Origin: Microbacterium sp. EST19A
Lineage (GTDB): Bacteria > Actinomycetota > Actinomycetes > Actinomycetales > Microbacteriaceae
Assembly (NCBI RefSeq): GCF_019969685.1
Contig: NZ_JAHXYZ010000001.1
Location: 1,922,001-1,986,000, forward strand
DNA: 64,000 nucleotides
Direction of reading: 5' to 3'
In this document: in pieces, positions 45,717 to 53,132 of the stretch
Layout: each line of letters opens with the position of its first letter
How positions within the stretch are numbered: position 1 is the first letter of the stretch
The notes under the pieces: model-generated
The model's input: the letters and a program-made list of their open reading frames with translations, nothing else
What the model was told of the DNA's origin: nothing
Database searches by the model: none
Position numbers and translations under genes: made by a program

Positions 45717-45769
45717 TCGAGATATATCGTGTGTTACGAGAGTAACACGATATATCTCGATCTTGTCAA
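45717..45769 (-). promoter_or_regulatory. Promoter and large dyad operator of the DUF4097-padR operon
   Basis: On the minus strand, a perfect -35 TTGACA (45764-45769) and -10 GTTACT (45741-45746) are 17 bases apart. Perfect 15-base arms TCGAGATATATCGTG (45717-45731) and its complement (45746-45760) flank a second small dyad GTTAC-GAGA-GTAAC (45733-45746). The AT-rich dyad covers the spacer and start region, as expected for PadR repression. Confidence 0.8.
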
Positions 45770-45798
45770 GAGTGTCGCCTGATCCGACGCGGCCAGCC

Positions 45799-48273
45799 TC
45801 AGTCGAGCGGCGGAGTGTGCCAGATCCGGTCGATGTAATCGCGGATCGAGCGATCGGATGAGAAGAAGCCGGTGCGGGCGACGTTGAGGATGGCGGAGCG
45901 GTTCCAGGCCTCTCGATCGGCGTACGCGGCATCCACCCTGTGCTGGGCGTCGATATAGGTCGCGTAGTCGGCGAGCACCATGAAGCGGTCCTCGTAGAGC
46001 AGGTTCGACACGACGGGTTCGAACACCGTGCGGTCGCCTCCCGAGAAGGCGCCGGACGCGATGAGATCGATCGCTCGTCGCAGGCTCGCGTCGGCGTGAT
46101 AGAACTCATCGGGTCGGTAACCGCGCGTGCTCAGGGTCTCGACCTCGGGCTCGCTCATGCCGAAGAGGAAGAAGTTCTCGTCGCCGACGAGCTCCCGGAT
46201 CTCGACGTTCGCGCCGTCGTCGGTACCGACGGTGAGGGCGCCGTTCAGGGCGAACTTCATGTTCCCCGTGCCCGAAGCCTCCTTGCCTGCGAGAGAGATC
46301 TGCTCCGACAGATCGGCCGCCGGGATCACGCGTTCCGCGAGCGTCACGTTGTAGTTCGGCGGGAAGACGACCTTCAGGGCTCCCTCGAGGCGCGGATCGT
46401 TGTTGACGACCTCGCCGACGGCGTTGATCAGATGGATGATGCGCTTCGCCATCGTGTATCCCGGTGCCGCCTTGGCGCCGAAGATCACGGTGCGCGGCAC
46501 GATGTCGGATGCCGCGACTGCTCCGGAGACCACGCCCTCGAAGGTCGTGACGACGTGCAGAACCTTCAGCAGCTGCCTCTTGTACTCGTGCAGGCGCTTG
46601 ACCATGACATCGAGCATGTGACCGTCACTGATCTCGACTCCGTCCCGCTCGCGCAGGACCTGGCTCAGGCGGCGCTTGTTCGACGCCTTCACCCGAGCGA
46701 ACGCGGCGCGGAACTCCGCATCGTCCGCGAACGGCTCGAGCTCGCGGAGGCGTTCGAGGTCGGTGGTCCACCCGTCGCCGATGGCAGCGGTGATCAACTC
46801 GGAGAGTTCGGGGTTCGCCAGGCGCAGGAAGCGGCGCGGGGTGACGCCGTTCGTGACGTTCGTGAACTTGCCGGGGAAGAACGCGTCGAAATCGCTGAGC
46901 ACCTTCTCGCGCAGCAGCTGCGAGTGCAGTTCCGCGACCCCGTTGACCTTGGCGCCGGCGACGGTCGCGAGGTAGGCCATCCGCACGGATCGCTCCGGAT
47001 GCTCGGAGATGATCGACATGTCGCGCAGCAGCATCTCGTCGTCGCCGTGGCGTTCCCGAACCTCCACGAGGAACTCGTCGTTGATGCGGTAGATGATCTC
47101 CAGGTGGCGCGGGAGCAGCCGCCCCATCAGCTCGACCGACCACACCTCGAGCGCCTCGGGGAGCAGTGTGTGGCAGGTGTACGCGAAGCACTGCCGGGTG
47201 ATCGCCCACGCGGCATCCCACTCGAGGTGGCGCTCGTCGATGAGAACGCGCATGAATTCGGGCACGGCGATCACGGGATGGGTGTCGTTGAGCTGGAAGA
47301 TGACACGCTCGGGCAGGTCCGTGAGCTCGAAGCCGTCGGCGAGCATGTTCTCGAGGAAGTCGTTGATGGATGCCGCGACGAAGAAGTACTGCTGCTGCAG
47401 CCGCAGCTCCTTGCCCTGTGGAGTCGAGTCCTCGGGGTACAGCACCTTCGAGATGTTCTCGGCGAAGGTCTGCGCCCGCACGGCCTCTTCATAGTCACCG
47501 GAGTTGAAGATGCGCAGATCGAAGGCGCTGGTGGCGACCGCGCTCCAGAGCCGCAGAGTGTTGACGCGGCCGTTCTGGAAGCCGGGAACCATGTAGTTGT
47601 AGGGCACGGCCTGCACGTTCCACGCGGGGACCCAGCGGCTGCGGACCACACCCTCATCGTCGTACTTCTCGGTGTGGCCGCCGAAAGCGATGGTCTGCGA
47701 ATCCTCCGGTCGTGCGAACTCCCACGGCGAGCCCAGCGTGAGCCAGGCGTCCGGCTGCTCCACCTGCTGGCCTTCGACGAACGTCTGCCGGAAGATGCCG
47801 TATTCGTAGCGGATGCCGTAGCCGATGCTCGGCACCGCCATCGTGGCCAACGAGTCGATGAAGCATGCGGCGAGACGGCCGAGTCCGCCGTTGCCGAGGC
47901 CGGGCTCGACCTCATGGGCGCGGAGTTCATCGAGCGAGACCCCGCACGAGGCGAGGGCCTCCTCGGCGACCTTCGCGAGATCGGCCGCCAGCAGGTTGTT
48001 GTCGAGCTGACGGCCGAGCAGGTACTCGGCCGACAGGTAGCAGACCGCCTTGGCCTGAGTCTCCTTCTGTCGCCGCAGGTCCTCGAGCCATCGCGCCATC
48101 AGATAGTCGCGCACCGTGTGGGCGAGGGCGAAGTAGCGGTCGTTCGCGCTCGAGGCCGACAGGGCGACGCCGCGGTCGAAGTTGAGGTTGTGCAGGAACT
48201 GCTTCGCGAAGTCGTCAGGCGTGCTCGGCGGTGCAGTCACGGGAGCCAGGGCGAGGGGATGCGATGCGGTCAT
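45799..48273 (-). CDS. glgP: Glycogen/starch phosphorylase
   Basis: This cytosolic enzyme releases glucose-1-phosphate from glycogen or maltodextrins. The 824-residue protein fits the family length. The PLP-lysine region EASGTGNMKFALNGALTVGT (about residues 655-674), AAYFSAEYLLGR-like CYLSAEYLLGRQLDNNL near residue 78, and GLGNGGLGRLAACFIDS are all present. The ATG lies six bases after a -10-like TACCGT (48280-48285), so it is probably leaderless. It follows the unknown 48341-51662 cluster on the same strand. Confidence 0.97.
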   Translation of the reverse strand: MTASHPLALAPVTAPPSTPDDFAKQFLHNLNFDRGVALSASSANDRYFALAHTVRDYLMARWLEDLRRQKETQAKAVCYLSAEYLLGRQLDNNLLAADLAKVAEEALASCGVSLDELRAHEVEPGLGNGGLGRLAACFIDSLATMAVPSIGYGIRYEYGIFRQTFVEGQQVEQPDAWLTLGSPWEFARPEDSQTIAFGGHTEKYDDEGVVRSRWVPAWNVQAVPYNYMVPGFQNGRVNTLRLWSAVATSAFDLRIFNSGDYEEAVRAQTFAENISKVLYPEDSTPQGKELRLQQQYFFVAASINDFLENMLADGFELTDLPERVIFQLNDTHPVIAVPEFMRVLIDERHLEWDAAWAITRQCFAYTCHTLLPEALEVWSVELMGRLLPRHLEIIYRINDEFLVEVRERHGDDEMLLRDMSIISEHPERSVRMAYLATVAGAKVNGVAELHSQLLREKVLSDFDAFFPGKFTNVTNGVTPRRFLRLANPELSELITAAIGDGWTTDLERLRELEPFADDAEFRAAFARVKASNKRRLSQVLRERDGVEISDGHMLDVMVKRLHEYKRQLLKVLHVVTTFEGVVSGAVAASDIVPRTVIFGAKAAPGYTMAKRIIHLINAVGEVVNNDPRLEGALKVVFPPNYNVTLAERVIPAADLSEQISLAGKEASGTGNMKFALNGALTVGTDDGANVEIRELVGDENFFLFGMSEPEVETLSTRGYRPDEFYHADASLRRAIDLIASGAFSGGDRTVFEPVVSNLLYEDRFMVLADYATYIDAQHRVDAAYADREAWNRSAILNVARTGFFSSDRSIRDYIDRIWHTPPLD

Positions 48274-48340
48274 CTGACGACGGTACCGAGAACGCGCAGT
48301 TTCGGGAGGAAAAGTTGTCGACGTCGATATCCCGAGGGTG

Positions 48341-48862
48341 TCACCTCTTCCGCGAAATCGATCGGTCCCAGCTCCGGGCTCCGACGACGAGGATGCGGCC
48401 GTCGGAGAACGCGGGGGTGAGGAAGAGCGCGTGGAGCAGGAACCAGGGGTGCAGCAGCAGGTGCGGTGCGACGAGCCACAGCACCACGCCGATCGCCGTG
48501 CAGAGCAGAGGGCCGGCGAGCGCGCTGAGGAAGGCGTCTCGGCCGCGGATCGAGCCGTGCGGCCGGACGGAGATCCGCAGCAGCGTGCGCTCCAGTGTTA
48601 TCGCGGTCACGCCGGGCGCCCTGCACAGCACCACGGCGTGCCCCAGCTCATGGATCGCGAACGACGCGCACAGACCGCAGACGTAGTGCACCCCGACGGC
48701 GAGCAGCGCGTCGAGGATGCCCGGCTGATCGAAGACGATCGCCACAGCCGTCGCCGCGGCCATCGATGCGCCGAAGACGAGATGCATCGGCCAGGCGGCG
48801 AGCGCCAGCCAGCGGAGCACCGCGCGAGCACGGAGTCCGCTGACCGTCGTCGCCCACGTCAC
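48341..48862 (-). CDS. Small M50-like membrane metalloprotease
   Basis: The 173-residue protein has four or five predicted membrane helices. HELGH at residues 71-75 lies inside a helix (FAIHELGHAVVL) and LTPAFSDGRILV near residue 155 resembles the second metal-ligand motif (DG) of site-2 proteases. Both halves of an M50 active site therefore seem present in a very short frame. The GTG at 48860-48862 has a weak ribosome site. It is the last gene of the membrane-peptide cluster and could cut the precursor at 51420-51662. Confidence 0.75.
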   Translation of the reverse strand: MTWATTVSGLRARAVLRWLALAAWPMHLVFGASMAAATAVAIVFDQPGILDALLAVGVHYVCGLCASFAIHELGHAVVLCRAPGVTAITLERTLLRISVRPHGSIRGRDAFLSALAGPLLCTAIGVVLWLVAPHLLLHPWFLLHALFLTPAFSDGRILVVGARSWDRSISRKR

Positions 48863-48877
48863 TCGTCGTCGCCCACA

Positions 48878-49192
48878 TCACCCGGCGTCGGCGAGGAGCT
48901 GCTGCCTCCGTGCGCGCAGCTGGTCGTGCACGACGATGACGGCGAGGAGGAACAACGTCACGACGACGACCGACAGCACGAGCGGAAGGGCGTCGGCCAG
49001 CCCCACTCCCAGCTGGGTGGTGCCCTGCGGTGTCTGCTTCACCTCGACGAACACGGCGCCGAAGTATCCCAGGCGCCGGCCCTCGGCGGAACCCGCCGAG
49101 AACATGAGCCAGATCGCCGTGATGACGGCTGCGCCGATTGTGGCGACGAGAGCGGCCACGAGGCTTCCGATGATCCTAAACAACCACTTCAT
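48878..49192 (-). CDS. Small membrane protein of the peptide/ABC cluster
   Basis: The 104-residue protein has two membrane helices (about 8-32 and 67-90) with an extracellular loop of about 35 residues (GRRLGYFGAVFVEVKQTPQG). It overlaps the ABC membrane subunit by 17 bases and is followed by the metalloprotease-like gene. An immunity or accessory role is possible; no family is recognised. Confidence 0.72.
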   Translation of the reverse strand: MKWLFRIIGSLVAALVATIGAAVITAIWLMFSAGSAEGRRLGYFGAVFVEVKQTPQGTTQLGVGLADALPLVLSVVVVTLFLLAVIVVHDQLRARRQQLLADAG

Positions 49193-50594
49193 GACGTTCG
49201 ATCCTTTCGATCTTCTGCATCCCGATGGCAGAGAGGGTGGCGGCGCAGGCGGTCACGATCACGAGAACGACCGTGCTGAACCAGGTCGGCAGTCCGAGCA
49301 GGCTCGCGCCGAGGAGAAGGGTTCCGGTGACCAGGGCGGCGACCGCGACGCCGACGACCACGGAGAACGGATTGCCCTTCTCGGGTGGGAAGACGATTCC
49401 TGCGAGCGTGAGGACGACCGTGTTCGAGGCGCAGAACCCCAGGACCATGAGGATCTCGCTCCATCCGATCCCGGTGAGGGCCGACAGGATGCCCACCGGC
49501 ACGGCGCAGACGAGAAGCGCGAGCAGCTGCGGGCCGAGCACGAGCAGGTAGCGCCGGACCGGTCCGTGGCGGCGGGGACCGCAGGCCCGCAGCGGCTCGG
49601 TCGACACGTAGGCGTACACGCCCTGGATCGTGACCGCGATCAGGAGGAAGGGCGGCAGGCGGATGTCGGCGACGAAAAGCGCGTACGAACCCGCGAACAC
49701 GAGGCCGTAGACGGTGATGGTCTCGATCGCGCGGATGTGCGCGACGAAATAGGCGCCGAACTCCGACGCCCCGAGCACTCGCGGGACGCGCGTGAAGCGC
49801 CGGGTCGGGTCGAACTGGCGCGGCGTGGCCGAGCAGACGAGGGCGACGAGCAGTGCGACCGCGACGAGCCACACGCCTCCCGCGGCAAGGAGGCCGTGCG
49901 AGGCGGCGAGGTCGGCGAAGATCAGCTGGGGCGCGAAGTACTCGCCCTCTCCGGCGGCGGCGAAGAGCACGCGCTCCGACTGGCTCGAGACGGCGACCGC
50001 GAGAGCGATGAGCGTGCCCGCGAGCACGACCGGCACCAGGAAGGCCCGCAGCCGGGCGAGCCGGAGCTGCAGGAGGACCCTCTCGAGGAGCAGGTAGTAG
50101 ACGCTCGCCAGAAGGTAGGAGACGCAGGTCGGCAGCACAAGGCATGCGACGACGTCGTCGAGCACCCCGAGGCCGCCGATCGAGAGCGCACCGGCGACGA
50201 GCGCCCCGAGGATCACCGTGACCCCGATGCCCACGAGCATCGCCTCGAAGAGCATGAACCCCAGGGTTCGTGCTCGGTTGGTGAGCGGGAAGCCGAACGT
50301 GAGCTCGACGAGGTCGCTCGACTTCATGAACAGGACGCGGACGACGGTGAAGATCGCGAGCACCCACATCGGGACCGCCGTGCCCGCGACGCGCAGCAGG
50401 GGTACGAGCAGGGCCGGATCGGCGACGAGCTGCTGAAGGGTGACGATGCCGAACGCGCAGAACGCGGTGAACGCGAGGAGCGCTGCGGCGGCGAGCCCCC
50501 AGCGGACCACCGCCAGCCGCAGCGCCCCTCGACGCAGGATGCGGCGCACGAGGAAGCGCGACAGGAACCCCGTCAGTGTCAGGACGGGCTTCAC
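49176..50594 (-). CDS. ABC transporter membrane subunit of the peptide cluster
   Basis: The 472-residue integral membrane protein has about twelve predicted helices and no ATPase domain. It starts at a GTG that overlaps the ATPase stop by 4 bases, so the pair forms one transporter. It carries no EAA loop, arguing against a binding-protein-dependent importer; exporter or ABC-2-like immunity pump is more likely. I cannot assign a known family. Confidence 0.8.
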   Translation of the reverse strand: MKPVLTLTGFLSRFLVRRILRRGALRLAVVRWGLAAAALLAFTAFCAFGIVTLQQLVADPALLVPLLRVAGTAVPMWVLAIFTVVRVLFMKSSDLVELTFGFPLTNRARTLGFMLFEAMLVGIGVTVILGALVAGALSIGGLGVLDDVVACLVLPTCVSYLLASVYYLLLERVLLQLRLARLRAFLVPVVLAGTLIALAVAVSSQSERVLFAAAGEGEYFAPQLIFADLAASHGLLAAGGVWLVAVALLVALVCSATPRQFDPTRRFTRVPRVLGASEFGAYFVAHIRAIETITVYGLVFAGSYALFVADIRLPPFLLIAVTIQGVYAYVSTEPLRACGPRRHGPVRRYLLVLGPQLLALLVCAVPVGILSALTGIGWSEILMVLGFCASNTVVLTLAGIVFPPEKGNPFSVVVGVAVAALVTGTLLLGASLLGLPTWFSTVVLVIVTACAATLSAIGMQKIERIERHEVVV

Positions 50595-51307
50595 GCCACG
50601 CCTCGGGAAGAGCTGATGGCGCGCTTGACGAGGTGATCGACGGAGCCGAACTCGTCGTGCACGCGTCGCAGCGGCAGATCGTAGGCGAGCTCTCCGCGGC
50701 ACAGGACGACGATGCGGTCGCACACCGCCTCGAGCAGGCGGAAGTCGTGACTGCACAGCAGCAGCGCGTTGCCCTCGCCCAGGTCGCGCGCATCGCGCTC
50801 GAACTCGTACAGCGCATCCACGTCGACGCCGTTGAGGGTCTCGTCGATGATCGTCAGCGGACGCCGCAGCAGCAGGCTCGAGATGAGCTGCACCTTCTTG
50901 CGCATGCCGTGCGAGTAGTCCTCGATGAGATCGAACTGCCGCGACTCCATCTGGTAGCGGGCGAAAAGGTCGTCCAGCCGCGACGCGTCCGCCTCGTGGC
51001 CGTAGAAGCGGTGCATGAGATCGACGTACTCGCGTCCGGTGAGGAACTGCGGCAGGTAGTCGTTGCTCGCGACGTAGACGACGCTCTCGCGCGAGACGCG
51101 TTCCTGATGCGGGCGGCCGGCGATGCGGATGCTGCCGCGCCGCAGCTGCAGGAGGTCGGCGATCAGACGGATGAGCGTCGACTTGCCGGAGCCGTTCGGG
51201 CCGACGAGGCCGACCCGCTCTCCCGGCGCGATCGAGAGCGAGAGGTCGTGCAGCACGGGCGTCCGCTTCGCATAGGCGAACTCCACGGCGGAGACATCGA
51301 GCAGCAT
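50591..51307 (-). CDS. ABC transporter ATP-binding protein of the peptide cluster
   Basis: The 238-residue ATPase has Walker A GPNGSGKST (about 35-43), a degenerate signature YSHGMRKKVQL in place of LSGGQ, and Walker B LTIIDETLNGVD in place of the usual DEP. Such SxGMxxK signatures are typical of ABC-2-type and bacteriocin-immunity exporters. AAGGAAG precedes the ATG. It is the first transporter gene after the peptide gene and its hairpin. Confidence 0.9.
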   Translation of the reverse strand: MLLDVSAVEFAYAKRTPVLHDLSLSIAPGERVGLVGPNGSGKSTLIRLIADLLQLRRGSIRIAGRPHQERVSRESVVYVASNDYLPQFLTGREYVDLMHRFYGHEADASRLDDLFARYQMESRQFDLIEDYSHGMRKKVQLISSLLLRRPLTIIDETLNGVDVDALYEFERDARDLGEGNALLLCSHDFRLLEAVCDRIVVLCRGELAYDLPLRRVHDEFGSVDHLVKRAISSSRGVA

Positions 51308-51332
51308 TCGGTTTCTTCCTTCGTTTCGGGCG

Positions 51333-51377
51333 GATCGTGTTCGGGTTGATCGTTCTCGGGTTGATCGTTCTCGGGCG
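51333..51377. repeat. Three 15-base direct repeats between peptide and ABC genes
   Basis: Three tandem copies of GATCGTTCTCGGGTT, with small differences, run 51333-51347, 51348-51362 and 51363-51377. They lie between the hairpin after the peptide gene and the ATPase start. Confidence 0.9.
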
Positions 51378-51379
51378 GA

Positions 51380-51411
51380 CCCTCGGCGCACCCTCGCGGA
51401 TGCGCCGAGGG
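51380..51411. terminator. Hairpin after the small peptide gene, likely attenuating terminator
   Basis: CCCTCGGCGCA (51380-51390) pairs perfectly with TGCGCCGAGGG (51401-51411), with a 10-base loop. It lies 8 bases beyond the peptide stop on the minus strand. Partial termination would give much more peptide mRNA than transporter mRNA, a layout common in bacteriocin operons. Confidence 0.82.
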
Positions 51412-51419
51412 CTTGAGCG

Positions 51420-51662
51420 CTAGATGCACTCGATCCAGACGGACACGCCGCCCTTGTCCCACTTCCAGTTCCCGGTGAAGCGCTTGCCTCCGTTCGCGAG
51501 GAAGCACCATGCAGCCAGGGACGCGAGGAAAGCGACACCGAACACGAGAAGCACTGCGAGGAGAACGAGCCACCAGCCGTCGAAGCGCAGAAGCGCGTCG
51601 TCGAGAGCGTTCTGCACGCGGCTCTTCAGCAGCGTCGGTTCGATCACAGTCATTACGGACAT
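51420..51662 (-). CDS. Small membrane peptide, possible bacteriocin or signal-peptide precursor
   Basis: The 80-residue product has an amphipathic N-terminus (1-28), one membrane helix (30-52) and a C-terminal tail of 28 residues. The tail contains a Gly-Gly at 58-59, then KRFTGNWKWDKGGVSVWIECI with three Trp, a net positive charge and Cys79; Cys53 lies at the membrane edge. The ribosome site GGAGGTGAT (51665-51673) is a full match to the 16S anti-Shine-Dalgarno, unusual in this window and implying high expression. Hairpin, ABC pair and M50-like protease follow. I recognise no family; precursor of a released peptide, or a small transporter subunit, are both possible. Confidence 0.72.
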   Translation of the reverse strand: MSVMTVIEPTLLKSRVQNALDDALLRFDGWWLVLLAVLLVFGVAFLASLAAWCFLANGGKRFTGNWKWDKGGVSVWIECI

Positions 51663-51760
51663 AAATCACCTCCAGACATTCATCAAGAAACTCGATCGTG
51701 GCAGGCGCTCCCGAGCGGAAGCAATGCATATGAGCGCTATATATTGTCATATGAGGACAG

Positions 51761-51791
51761 TTGACATTGACGCAGCGTCAACTTCTAGGCT
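51761..51791 (+). promoter_or_regulatory. MerR-type promoter of the tipA-like gene
   Basis: A perfect -35 TTGACA (51761-51766) and -10 TAGGCT (51786-51791) are separated by 19 bases, the long spacer typical of MerR-activated promoters. The dyad TTGACG-CAG-CGTCAA (51767-51781) fills the spacer. The regulator would bind here and activate its own gene when it holds its ligand. Confidence 0.88.
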
Positions 51792-51820
51792 GAGAAGCAC
51801 CACAGAGAGAGGAGGAACCC

Positions 51821-52618
51821 GTGGTTCAGGAGGACTGGTCGATCCAGGAGATCGCGCGACTCGCGGGGACGACGAGCCGCACACTGCGTCACTACGACGA
51901 CGTCGGGTTGCTCCCGCCGTCGCGCATCGCCTCGAACGGCTACCGGCACTACGACGCGCCCGCGCTCGTGCGGCTGCAGCGGATCCTGCTGCTGCGGGAG
52001 CTGGGCCTCGGCCTGCCGCAGATCGCCGACGTGCTCGGCCCTTCGACAGGCTCAGGGACCCAGGTCGCGGAAGCATCCGCTCTCCAGACCCATCTCGCGC
52101 TGCTGCGCGAGGAGCAGGCCAGACTGGCGCGTCAGATCGCGTCGGTCGAATCCACCATCACCGCACTGAGAGGAGGTGAAGAACTCATGGCAGAGAACAT
52201 GTTCGACGGCTTCGACCACACCCGGTACAAGGAGGAGGTCGAGGAGCGTTGGGGAAAGAACGCCTACGCGGACGGCGACCGCTGGTGGCGCGGGATGACG
52301 GATGCCGAGCGCGCCGAGTGGCAGCAGCGCGTGTCCGACCTCGGGCGCGACTGGATCGCCGCCGCGGAGAGCGGCATCGATGCGGCATCCGCCGAGGCTC
52401 AGGATCTCGCGCGACGTCACGTCGAGTGGCTCACGGGAGTGCCCGGCACGCCCGCGGCCGCCCCCGGCGGCGACGTGAAGGGGTACGTGATCGGTCTCGG
52501 CGAGATGTATGTCGCCGACCCGCGTTTCGGCGCGAACTACGCGACCTCATCCGGCGGCACGCACGGCGCGGAGTTCGTCCGCGACGCGCTCCGCGTCTAC
52601 GCGGACGCGAACCTGTAG
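51821..52618 (+). CDS. TipA-like MerR regulator with TipAS drug-binding domain
   Basis: The 265-residue protein has an N-terminal MerR domain (1-72: WSIQEIARLAGTTSRTLRHYD), a coiled coil (about 88-120) and a C-terminal TipAS domain (123-265: FDGFDHTRYKEEVEERWG). TipAL of Streptomyces binds thiopeptide antibiotics. This TipAS domain has no Cys, so it cannot form the covalent adduct known for TipAL. A second start at ATG 52187 behind AGGAGGTGA would make TipAS alone (143 residues). A REP-like element is embedded in the linker coding region. The gene is divergent from the peptide cluster. Confidence 0.92.
   Translation: MVQEDWSIQEIARLAGTTSRTLRHYDDVGLLPPSRIASNGYRHYDAPALVRLQRILLLRELGLGLPQIADVLGPSTGSGTQVAEASALQTHLALLREEQARLARQIASVESTITALRGGEELMAENMFDGFDHTRYKEEVEERWGKNAYADGDRWWRGMTDAERAEWQQRVSDLGRDWIAAAESGIDAASAEAQDLARRHVEWLTGVPGTPAAAPGGDVKGYVIGLGEMYVADPRFGANYATSSGGTHGAEFVRDALRVYADANL
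52039..52060. repeat. REP-like element inside the tipA-like coding sequence
   Basis: CCCTTCGACAGGCTCAGGGA with CC is one base different from the intergenic element at 25106-25127. Here it is in frame, coding GPSTGSGTQ between the MerR domain and the coiled coil. It is a clear case of a dispersed intergenic repeat accepted within a gene. Confidence 0.9.
52171..52189 (+). promoter_or_regulatory. Internal ribosome binding site and start for TipAS
   Basis: AGGAGGTGA (52171-52179) is followed after 7 bases by ATG 52187, in frame with the tipA-like gene. It would yield the drug-binding domain alone (52187-52618), as TipAS is made from tipA in Streptomyces lividans. Confidence 0.82.
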
Positions 52619-52633
52619 GACGCGTCCGCAGCC

Positions 52634-52717
52634 GAGCCCCCACCTCTGGGTTGCTGAGCTCGTCGAAGCACCGGTATCGCGCCCTTCGACAAGCTCAGGG
52701 ATCCAGGGTGGGGGCTC
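52634..52717. repeat. Composite REP-type hairpin after the tipA-like gene
   Basis: Outer arms GAGCCCCCACC (52634-52644) and GGTGGGGGCTC (52707-52717) are perfect. Inside, CTGAGCTCGTCGAAG pairs with a second copy of the REP-like CTTCGACAAGCTCAG (one mismatch) at 52681-52700. It starts 16 bases after the stop and probably terminates transcription. Confidence 0.85.
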
Positions 52718-52750
52718 CTCGCATCCGGAGCTCGGGCGTATGGTCGGATC

Positions 52751-53128
52751 ATGAGGCAGCGACGACAGCGGACGAGCGCCATGCCGCTGTTCGTCACCGC
52801 CGCCGTCGCGTACACGGCGAACGTCGCGCTCGGAACTGCTGTCGCGACGAGGGTCATCGACACGTCGAACTTCCGGTGGGTGCACCATGCGCTCTACATC
52901 GCGACCTGCGTGACGACCGCCGCCGCTGCGGTCACCGGACTGTTCTGGGCGGAACCGCGCCGGGCGAGCCACCGCGCCGCCCTCGTGCTGCTGCCCGCCG
53001 CCGCGCCTCTCGCGGCGATCGCGTATCTCGGGACCCACGGGCGTCGGCATCCGCTCATCGCGCTGGCCGCAGCGCCCTTCATCCTCGCGGGCCTCGTGTG
53101 CTCGCTCCGCCCCGCAGACCGGAAGTGA
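52751..53128 (+). CDS. Small membrane protein of unknown function
   Basis: The 125-residue protein has three predicted membrane helices (about 12-33, 43-66 and 75-95) and a further hydrophobic C-terminal stretch. ATG 52751 lies six bases after a -10-like TATGGT (52739-52744), suggesting a leaderless message. A nitroreductase-like gene follows after 4 bases. Confidence 0.7.
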   Translation: MRQRRQRTSAMPLFVTAAVAYTANVALGTAVATRVIDTSNFRWVHHALYIATCVTTAAAAVTGLFWAEPRRASHRAALVLLPAAAPLAAIAYLGTHGRRHPLIALAAAPFILAGLVCSLRPADRK

Positions 53129-53132
53129 ACGC

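Noticed and set aside
51163..51750. Open frame on the minus strand across the peptide gene with Pro-Glu-Asn-Asp-Gln repeats
   Set aside because: The repeats come from the 15-base direct repeats at 51333-51377. The frame lacks a ribosome site and disagrees with the strong start of the 80-residue peptide.
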